DNA from: Pseudomonas sp. UBA4194
GTDB lineage: Bacteria; Pseudomonadota; Gammaproteobacteria; Pseudomonadales; Pseudomonadaceae
Assembly (NCBI RefSeq): GCF_002379585.1
Contig: NZ_DFUE01000017.1
Location: 1-10,798, forward strand
Direction of reading: 5' to 3'
DNA: 10,798 bases
Positions 1 through 8,287 of the stretch are shown one piece after another. The position numbers were made by a program, and so were the translations under genes. The stretch's first letter is position 1, and each line of letters begins with the position of its first letter. The notes beneath the pieces are model-generated. The model saw nothing but the letters and a program-made list of their open reading frames with translations, made no database searches and was not told where the DNA came from.

Positions 1-55
1 GCCGCTCCTACAGGGGGCGCGGTCGTCTGTAGGCGCGGCGTGCAGCTGCGAAGGC
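1..55. repeat. REP-type palindromic repeat, inverted pair, cut by the window edge
   Basis: Positions 1-13 (GCCGCTCCTACAG) and 27-39 (CTGTAGGCGCGGC) are inverted copies with one mismatch around a 13-base loop. The right arm continues through 55 into GCAGCTGCGAAGGC. The CTGTAGG(A)GCGGC...GCGAAGGC pattern is the usual head and body of Pseudomonas intergenic REP elements, so this looks like a REP doublet (REPIN-like) whose left member is truncated at the window start. It lies directly downstream of the minus-strand gene ending at 84, so the RNA hairpin could also stop or protect that transcript. No T-run follows it in that direction. The REP assignment comes from remembered pattern, not from a search. 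Confidence 0.6.
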
Positions 56-83
56 CCCTGACCGGCCTGTCTCTATAGCTGGA

Positions 84-515
84 CTATGCCGTCTTGCACT
101 GCCGGCACACATGCTTGCCGTTGACATTGCTCCAACCCAACTCGGCGATACGGGCTTCGGCGGCCGGCTTCTGCGCCTTGGTGCCCAGTTTCGAATCCAC
201 CGCGAACTCGAAATCCAGCACCTTGTTGCAGCTGTCGCAATTGACCTTCCACTGGTGGATGGCCAACTCCCCGAATACCGGCCCGCGGGCCACGGCGACC
301 CATTGGCCGGGAGGGTTGATCAGGTGACGAACTTTCTCCACGGTCAGGCGCATGGACAAGTCCTTGCTGCCCTTGAGGGTGACCAGCAGGGTGTCGTCGT
401 TGTGGATCGAGCCACCGTTGCCGGTGACCTGGTAGCGGCCAGGCACCAGGGCGCGGCACTCGATCAGGGTGTGCTGCGGGTTGAGCAGGCTGAAGCGGAA
501 ATCGTGTTCGACCAT
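84..515 (-). CDS. Unrecognised 143-aa protein with two CxxC pairs (possible zinc ribbon)
   Basis: I do not recognise this protein and give it no function. It is 143 aa, starts MVEHDFRF and ends in CRQCKTA. Residues 1 to about 85 look beta-rich and soluble (short hydrophobic runs such as TLLVTLK, no signal peptide or membrane segment). The C-terminal third carries C93-x2-C96 and C137-x2-C140, spaced like the four ligands of a split zinc ribbon, with a charged Ala/Lys-rich stretch (about 112-124) between them. An upstream in-frame ATG at 635 would lie inside the palindromic repeat. The start at 515 is chosen because GGAGG sits just upstream and the predicted protein is then free of repeat-derived residues. 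It is downstream of gacS on the same strand but separated by 273 bp including a hairpin-rich repeat, so it is probably transcribed on its own or by attenuated read-through. Confidence 0.8.
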   Translation of the reverse strand: MVEHDFRFSLLNPQHTLIECRALVPGRYQVTGNGGSIHNDDTLLVTLKGSKDLSMRLTVEKVRHLINPPGQWVAVARGPVFGELAIHQWKVNCDSCNKVLDFEFAVDSKLGTKAQKPAAEARIAELGWSNVNGKHVCRQCKTA

Positions 516-519
516 GGGT

Positions 520-524
520 CCTCC
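520..524 (-). promoter_or_regulatory. Shine-Dalgarno site of the CxxC protein gene
   Basis: Read on the minus strand, GGAGG precedes the ATG at 515 by four bases (GGAGGACCCATG). It is the strongest ribosome-binding site in the window and decides the 515 start over the in-frame ATG at 635. Confidence 0.7.
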
Positions 525-573
525 AAATAGGCGCGGTATGCTAGCACGGTCTGGGTGCGGATCGGCGGCGTCT

Positions 574-754
574 GGTCCCCTCACCCCAGCCCTCTCCCTG
601 GGGGAGAGGGAGCCGATCACTGCTACCAGCCCCACCGCGATCCGCTTCTAGCTCCCTCTCCCTGGGGGAGAGGGGGCCGATCACTGCTACCAGCCCCACC
701 GCGATCTGCTTTTAGCTCCCTCTCCCTCAGGGAGAGGGCTGGGGTGAGGGGACC
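574..754. repeat. Composite palindromic repeat with 26-bp perfect inverted ends and a 64-bp internal tandem duplication
   Basis: The ends 574-599 and 729-754 are exact reverse complements over 26 bases (GGTCCCCTCACCCC at the outer edge). Inside are three identical hairpins of CCCTCTCCC / GGGAGAGGG with 3-base loops, at 590-610, 654-674 and 718-738. The segment 590-653 is repeated as 654-717 with three substitutions in 64 bases, so the element looks like a basic hairpin unit amplified in tandem. It lies between the gacS stop and the start of the downstream minus-strand gene. There is no coding capacity of its own; open frames across it are by-products of the GC-rich repeat. A partial third end occurs at 10539-10560. 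The CCCTCACCCC...CCCTCTCCC theme is a familiar dispersed intergenic repeat in Pseudomonas. A role as transcription attenuator or mRNA-stabilising structure after gacS is inference. Confidence 0.85.
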
Positions 755-788
755 ATTCACCACCAAAATCCGCAACTCGACCCCCCCT

Positions 789-3542
<2,754 letters not shown>

Positions 3543-3742
3543 GCGGGTCGGCGCCTTTTGGTCGAGGAAGATAGGAAAATACAGCGGGCCGGGCCGTTGC
3601 GCCAGTCGGCAGGCCCATGTTGTCCGGCCCTGGCACCGGCGCGGCCGCAGGCAATGGGCGAACAGCGGCCAATCGGAGTTGCCTGTGCGGCCGTGATCTC
3701 CAATAATCGCCACCTGAGAATGACTTACACTAGCAGGCGTCA
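3543..3742. other. Divergent intergenic region between gacS and the response-regulator gene
   Basis: These 200 bases separate two divergently transcribed regulatory genes and must carry both promoters. A plausible sigma70 promoter for the rightward gene is listed separately. For gacS I see no convincing -35/-10 pair; on the minus strand only a weak AAAAGG stands about 11 bases before the GTG start. No terminator or RNA gene is seen. Both flanking reading frames happen to be open through much of it because of high GC content. Confidence 0.6.
3679..3707 (+). promoter_or_regulatory. Candidate sigma70 promoter of the two-component operon
   Basis: TTGCCT at 3679-3684 and AATAAT at 3702-3707 are separated by 17 bases, matching the -35 consensus at 4 of 6 and the -10 consensus at 5 of 6 positions. 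Initiation would fall near 3714, leaving a leader of about 30 bases before the ATG at 3743. This is a by-eye match in the right place; the transcription start is not shown by the sequence. Confidence 0.4.
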
Positions 3743-4480
3743 ATGAATCCCGTCCCCAGCACTGCCCCTGCCATCCTGGCCATCGAAGACGATAACGTGC
3801 TGGGCGCCTATGTGCATGAGCAGCTGGGTCGCTGTGGTTTTCACGTGACCTGGTGCCGCAACGGCAGCGAAGGGCTGGCATTGGCGCGCGATGGCCAGTT
3901 CGACGTGGTATTGATGGATATCCTGCTGCCCGGCATGAATGGCCTGGACGTACTGCAACATCTGCGCCGCAGCACCGGCATCCCGGTGATCCTGATGTCG
4001 GCGCTGGGGGCCGAAGCCGATCGCATCAGCGGGTTCCGTCATGGCGCGGACGACTACCTGCCCAAGCCATTCAGCGTCGACGAGCTGCAGGTGCGGGTTC
4101 AGGCGATTCTGCGTCGGGTCGAGATGGAGCGCCGGCGTCGCGAGGTACCGGCGCAACCCAGCGAGCCCTGCGCTGGCACGGGGGCGCTGCAGTTCGACGA
4201 AGCCAGCAGCGAGGTCAGCTTCGAGGGTCGCACCGCAGGTCTTACCCCCAGCGAATTCCGTTTGCTCGATACGCTGCACCGCCACAGCGAGGAGGTGCTG
4301 AGCAAAGCCTTCCTTTATCAGCACGTGCTGCAACGCGGCTATTCCCAGCATGATCGCAGCCTGGACATGCACGTCAGTCAGATCCGCCGCAAGCTCAAGG
4401 CTGTGGGGTACACCCAGCACCAGCTGCGCACCGTGTGGGGCAAGGGCTACATGCTCGGCGTCACGGAACCTGCGCTGTGA
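3743..4480 (+). CDS. OmpR-family two-component response regulator
   Basis: A 245-aa DNA-binding regulator. The receiver domain (about 10-125) has the acidic pair D16-D17, phosphoacceptor D59 in LMDILLPGMNG, S86 as the switch serine and K108 in LPKPF. A hydrophilic Arg/Pro-rich linker (about 126-150) leads to a winged-helix domain (about 150-240) ending in RTVWGKGYML, the OmpR/PhoB signature. Start ATG 3743 has AGG five bases upstream. The stop overlaps the ATG of the partner kinase gene (TGATG), so the pair is translationally coupled. By position it corresponds to PA0929 (PirR) of P. aeruginosa, but the siderophore-receptor gene pirA that follows the pair there is absent here, so I do not transfer the iron role or the name. 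The stimulus and target genes cannot be read from the window. Confidence 0.95.
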   Translation: MNPVPSTAPAILAIEDDNVLGAYVHEQLGRCGFHVTWCRNGSEGLALARDGQFDVVLMDILLPGMNGLDVLQHLRRSTGIPVILMSALGAEADRISGFRHGADDYLPKPFSVDELQVRVQAILRRVEMERRRREVPAQPSEPCAGTGALQFDEASSEVSFEGRTAGLTPSEFRLLDTLHRHSEEVLSKAFLYQHVLQRGYSQHDRSLDMHVSQIRRKLKAVGYTQHQLRTVWGKGYMLGVTEPAL

Positions 4481-5829
4481 TGCCCAACAAGCATTCGGTG
4501 TTCTGGAAGCTGGCTTTCCTGCTGGTGGGTTTCTGCCTGTTGATGATCTGGCTGAGCTGGTCCTGGGGGCGCTATGTCCAGGAGCAGAATGCCTTTCTTT
4601 CCGAGTCGTCGCGGGCCACCTTGCAGCGCTATGCCAGCGAAGCGGAACAAGCCTGGGCCGGCGGCCAGCGAGCGGGGGTAGATGCCTGGCTGGCGAAAAT
4701 CCGCCAGCACGAATCCGGTTTTGTCGGAGTCATCGGCCATGACCTGACGTCCCTGAGCAGCGAACCGTTCAACGATCAGCAATTGCAGCGTCTGACCTTC
4801 CTGCGCACCGTGGACATGCCCATGAGCCGACGGGCGCGCTACCAACCGTGGATGCGCGTGCCCTTCACCGACAGCCCGGCCCTCGGCAGCCTGGTCATCG
4901 AACTGCCGGCGCGGCTGATGCCTGGGCGTTACGCGCTGGCCTGGGCAGTGATGACCAATGGCCTGATCCCGGCGTTCTTCACCCTGCTCCTGTGCGTCGG
5001 CCTGTACCGGATGCTGGTGGTGCCTTTGAACAAGCTGCGCGAACAGGCCAATGCCTGGCGCGCCGACCAGCTGCATGCGCGGCTTGACGCCGACACGACC
5101 TCACGCACCGATGAGCTGGGCGAACTGGGCCGGGCTTTTGACCATATGGCCGAGCGCCTCCAAGGCACCGTGGCCTTGCAGCAACAGATGCTGCGCGACC
5201 TGTCCCATGAGCTGCGCACGCCGTTGAGTCGGTTGCGCGTTGCCTGCGACGGGGAGACCGACGAGCAGCGGCTGCGTGAACGCCTGAGCCGTGAGATCGA
5301 CGGCATGCAGCGTCTGGTCGAAGACACCTTGCAGTTGGCCTGGCTGGACGCCGAGCGCAGCCCGGTGGCCAAGGAGGCCATCCAGATCCAGGCCCTGTGG
5401 GACATGCTGGCTGAAAACGCCAGCTATGAAAGCCACTGGCCGCTCACCCAGTTGCACTGCGCCGTGGACGCCAATTGCTGGGTTCAGGGCAACCTCAATG
5501 GTCTGGCCCAGGCCCTGGAAAACCTGCTGCGCAACGCCATCAGGCATTCCCCGGCTCATGGCCGGGTGACATTGCAGGGCCGACGAGAGGGGGCCAGCTG
5601 GCATCTGTGGCTGGAAGATGAAGGTGGCGGCGTTGCGGAGACTGACCTGGAGCGCATTTTCGATCCGTTTACCCGGCTGGACGGCTCACGCCCGGGCGAC
5701 GGTGGCTTCGGCCTGGGGCTGAGTATTGCCCGCAATGCGCTGGTGCGGCAGGGCGGTGCGTTGTGGGCGCAAAACACCGCGCAGGGGTTGCGGCTGAACA
5801 TGCGGCTGCCTGCTGCTTATGCCTTTTAA
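4480..5829 (+). CDS. Membrane sensor histidine kinase, partner of the preceding regulator
   Basis: A 449-aa classical kinase: membrane segment about 8-29, short periplasmic domain about 30-150 with no recognisable ligand-binding fold, second membrane segment about 152-178, HAMP about 179-231, dimerisation domain with phosphoacceptor H243 in LSHELRTPLSRLR, and ATPase domain with N352 (NLLRNAIRHS), D380 (EDEGGG) and GFGLGLS 409-415. The RTPLSRLR form of the H-box is typical of kinases that pair with OmpR-type regulators. The ATG at 4480 shares its A with the upstream TGA. An in-frame ATG at 4435 would add 15 residues that only repeat the end of the regulator gene, and a weak GGA (4465-4467) favours 4480. 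By position it matches PA0930 (PirS). An 87-bp gap separates it from cysM, which lacks any obvious functional tie. Confidence 0.94.
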   Translation: MPNKHSVFWKLAFLLVGFCLLMIWLSWSWGRYVQEQNAFLSESSRATLQRYASEAEQAWAGGQRAGVDAWLAKIRQHESGFVGVIGHDLTSLSSEPFNDQQLQRLTFLRTVDMPMSRRARYQPWMRVPFTDSPALGSLVIELPARLMPGRYALAWAVMTNGLIPAFFTLLLCVGLYRMLVVPLNKLREQANAWRADQLHARLDADTTSRTDELGELGRAFDHMAERLQGTVALQQQMLRDLSHELRTPLSRLRVACDGETDEQRLRERLSREIDGMQRLVEDTLQLAWLDAERSPVAKEAIQIQALWDMLAENASYESHWPLTQLHCAVDANCWVQGNLNGLAQALENLLRNAIRHSPAHGRVTLQGRREGASWHLWLEDEGGGVAETDLERIFDPFTRLDGSRPGDGGFGLGLSIARNALVRQGGALWAQNTAQGLRLNMRLPAAYAF

Positions 5830-5916
5830 CCATAAGGTGCGCACTTTGCGTGATATGGGGATCAGGCGTTTGCCGGTATGATAGGCCACCCCCGCAGTCT
5901 GGATTGCGAATACGCC

Positions 5917-6819
5917 ATGACCCCGCAGTACCTAACCATCGCCGACTGCGTCGGCAATACGCCCCTGGTGCGCCTGCAGCGCCTGGGCGGCGAGACCAGC
6001 AATACCCTCCTGCTCAAGCTCGAAGGCAACAACCCGGCAGGCTCCGTCAAGGACCGCCCGGCGTTGTCGATGATCACCCGTGCCGAAAGCCGCGGCCAGA
6101 TCCATCCCGGCGACACCCTGATCGAAGCGACTTCCGGCAATACCGGTATCGCCCTGGCGATGGCCGCCGCGATCAAGGGCTACAAGATGATTCTGATCAT
6201 GCCCGACAACTCCACCGCCGAACGCAAGGCGGCCATGACCGCCTATGGCGCCGAGTTGATCCTGGTGACCCGCGAGCAAGGCATGGAAGGCGCCCGTGAC
6301 CTGGCCGAACGCATGCAGGCCGAAGGCCGTGGCAAGGTGCTCGACCAGTTCGCCAACGGTGACAACCCCGAAGCCCACTACCGCACCACCGGCCCGGAAA
6401 TCTGGCAGCAAACGGCTGGCACCGTTACCCACTTCGTCAGCTCCATGGGCACCACGGGGACCATCATGGGCACCTCGCGCTTCCTCAAGGAGCAGAACCC
6501 GCAGGTGCAGATCGTAGGCCTGCAACCCATGGAAGGCTCGGCCATCCCTGGCATCCGCCGGTGGCCCGAGGAGTATCTGCCGCGCATTTATCAAGCGGAT
6601 CGCGTCGACCGCATCATCGACATGGCCCAGCAGGAGGCCGAAGACATCACCCGCCGCCTGGCGCGTGAAGAAGGCATTTTCTGTGGGGTGTCTTCGGGTG
6701 GCGCGGTGGCCGGCATGTTGCGCCTGTCCCAGGAACTGGAGAACGCCGTGATCGTTGCGATCATCTGCGACCGCGGCGACCGCTACCTGTCCAGCGGCAT
6801 CTTCGATGCGCCCAACTGA
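5917..6819 (+). CDS. cysM: Cysteine synthase B (O-acetylserine sulfhydrylase B)
   Basis: PLP-dependent cytosolic enzyme that makes cysteine from O-acetylserine and sulfide; the B isozyme family can also use thiosulfate to give S-sulfocysteine. Visible motifs: DCVGNTPLVRLQRL at the N terminus, PLP-binding K45 in NNPAGSVKDRP, the substrate/cofactor loop TSGNTG 72-77, the phosphate-binding GTTGT motif in the MGTTGTIMG segment, and SSGGAVAGM near the C terminus. The 300-aa length and the ending DAPN fit the Pseudomonas CysM I recall. The start at 5917 (MTPQYLTIADC) is taken because family members begin there; an in-frame ATG at 5878 would add 13 unrelated residues. Neither has a strong ribosome-binding site. 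The stop overlaps the rlmD start, so the two form an operon. Confidence 0.95.
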   Translation: MTPQYLTIADCVGNTPLVRLQRLGGETSNTLLLKLEGNNPAGSVKDRPALSMITRAESRGQIHPGDTLIEATSGNTGIALAMAAAIKGYKMILIMPDNSTAERKAAMTAYGAELILVTREQGMEGARDLAERMQAEGRGKVLDQFANGDNPEAHYRTTGPEIWQQTAGTVTHFVSSMGTTGTIMGTSRFLKEQNPQVQIVGLQPMEGSAIPGIRRWPEEYLPRIYQADRVDRIIDMAQQEAEDITRRLAREEGIFCGVSSGGAVAGMLRLSQELENAVIVAIICDRGDRYLSSGIFDAPN

Positions 6820-8210
6820 TGGCTAAGGTCAAGCCGGGGCTGCGCTTTCAGCCCACTGGCGGCACCCGCTCGCCGCAGGTGCCGACCGGCAAGAAACAAC
6901 GGCTGACCATCGAGCGCCTGAGCAACGATGGCCGTGGCATCGCTTTTCTCGACGGGCGGACCTGGTTCGTTGCTGGTGCTCTGGCGGGCGAGGAGGTCGA
7001 AGCGCGGGTGCTCAATGCCCATGGCAAGGTGGTCGAGGCGCGCTGCGAGCGGGTGCTGCAGGCCAACCCCATGCGTCGTCCCGCACCGTGCCAGCACTTC
7101 GGCACCTGCGGAGGCTGCAGCGTGCAGCACATTTCCCACGCTGAGCAGTTGGCCCTCAAGCAGCGCATGCTTGCCGAGCAGTTGTCCCGGGTAGCCGGCG
7201 CGCAGCCCGAGCAATGGGCGGCGCCACTGAGCGGTCCCGAACTTGCCTATCGCCGCCGTGCGCGCATCGCCGTGCGCTGGGACGTCAAGGCCAAGCGGCT
7301 GGACGTGGGTTTCCGCGCCGCCGCCAGTCAGGACATCATCGCTATCCAACAATGCCAGGTGCTGGTACAGCCCTTGCAGCCTATCCTGCAACAACTGCCC
7401 TCGCTTCTGCGTGGTTTCAGCAAGCCGCAGGTGCTGGGCCACGTCGAGTTGTTCGCGGGGACGGTACTGGCCGTGCTGGTTCGCCACACCGCGCCGTTGG
7501 CCGATACTGACCTGGCGGCCCTGCAGGCATTCTGCGAAGGCTTTTCGGCTCAGCTCTGGCTGCACGGAGAAGGCCAACCACACCCGTTGAACCCGGAACA
7601 ACGCCTGGGCTTTGCCCTGTCGCCCTGGGGGATGGAACTGGCCTACCGGCCAGGCGACTTCGTCCAGGTCAACGCGGCGGTCAACGACGCCATGATCGAG
7701 CAGGCGCTGGCCTGGTTGGCGCCCGCCCAGGACGAGCGCGTGCTGGATCTGTTCTGTGGCTTGGGCAACTTCGCCCTGCCGCTGGCAGGCAAGGCCCGCG
7801 AGGTGGTGGCCGTGGAAGGGGTGGCGGCGATGGTGCAACGCGCTGCCGAAAACGCCGCAAGCAACAATTTGCATAACACCCGGTTTCATCAAGCCGACTT
7901 ATCGCAGCCCTTGGCCGCTCCCGATTGGGCCGCCGACGGCTTTTCTGCGGTACTCTTGGATCCACCTCGGGACGGAGCCTTCGAGGTGGTGCGTACCTTG
8001 CGAGCATCGGGTGCGCGAAGAGTGGTTTATGTGTCCTGCAACCCGGCAACTTTGGCCCGCGACACGGTCGAATTGATCAGGCAGGGCTACCGGTTAAAAC
8101 GTGCCGGGATCCTCGATATGTTTCCGCAAACCGCGCATGTCGAGGCCATGGCGTTATTTGAAGTGGACCAGGATGGTCCTTCTAATCCGACTGGCGCGCG
8201 AAACGCCTGA
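6819..8210 (+). CDS. rlmD: 23S rRNA (uracil-5-)-methyltransferase RlmD (RumA)
   Basis: SAM-dependent enzyme that makes m5U at U1939 (E. coli numbering) of 23S rRNA. The 463-aa protein has an N-terminal TRAM-like RNA-binding domain (about 23-85), four cysteines C91, C97, C100 and C179 placed as the [4Fe-4S] ligands of the family, and a Rossmann methyltransferase domain with LDLFCGLGNFALPLA (309-323), LLDPPRDGA (379-387), catalytic nucleophile C407 in VSCNPATLARD and the general-base glutamate E442 in HVEAM. The ATG at 6819 is nested in TGATG with the cysM stop and has no purine-rich ribosome-binding site, so translation probably depends on ribosomes finishing cysM. The extra C-terminal tail after FEVD (450-463) is short and not conserved in my recollection. 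Confidence 0.95.
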   Translation: MAKVKPGLRFQPTGGTRSPQVPTGKKQRLTIERLSNDGRGIAFLDGRTWFVAGALAGEEVEARVLNAHGKVVEARCERVLQANPMRRPAPCQHFGTCGGCSVQHISHAEQLALKQRMLAEQLSRVAGAQPEQWAAPLSGPELAYRRRARIAVRWDVKAKRLDVGFRAAASQDIIAIQQCQVLVQPLQPILQQLPSLLRGFSKPQVLGHVELFAGTVLAVLVRHTAPLADTDLAALQAFCEGFSAQLWLHGEGQPHPLNPEQRLGFALSPWGMELAYRPGDFVQVNAAVNDAMIEQALAWLAPAQDERVLDLFCGLGNFALPLAGKAREVVAVEGVAAMVQRAAENAASNNLHNTRFHQADLSQPLAAPDWAADGFSAVLLDPPRDGAFEVVRTLRASGARRVVYVSCNPATLARDTVELIRQGYRLKRAGILDMFPQTAHVEAMALFEVDQDGPSNPTGARNA

Positions 8211-8234
8211 TCACTGCCGGCCCAGCAGTGGTCA
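8208..8234 (+). other. Hairpin across the rlmD stop codon
   Basis: TGATCACTGC (8208-8217) can pair with GCAGTGGTCA (8225-8234) over 10 bp, with one G-U pair in RNA, around a 7-base loop; the arm begins with the rlmD TGA. No T-run follows, so it is not a standard intrinsic terminator. It could protect the rlmD 3' end, mark an mRNA processing point or weakly attenuate read-through into relA. This is structure seen by eye; function is inference. Confidence 0.4.
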
Positions 8235-8287
8235 CAGCCAGCGACTGTTGACGTGCCTCAGGCGCGTTGTAGGGAAAGGTAAGCAAG

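Noticed and set aside
574..754. CRISPR array or transposon interpretation of the repeated hairpins
   Set aside because: The 64-bp units are almost identical throughout, with no variable spacers, and there is no transposase gene or target-site duplication; it fits a palindromic intergenic repeat.
5877..5882. TATGAT as a -10 element for cysM
   Set aside because: No -35 hexamer at 16-18 bases upstream; the nearest TTGCGT is 25 bases away, so I do not call a promoter.
6783..7892. 369-codon minus-strand open frame opposite rlmD
   Set aside because: Antisense of an intact rlmD with all catalytic motifs in the plus frame; low-plausibility composition.
8192..8206. GG-N10-GC spacing resembling a sigma54 promoter before relA
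   Set aside because: Only the invariant GG and GC match, the TTGC part of the -12 element is absent (ACGCC), and such spacing is common by chance in DNA this GC-rich.
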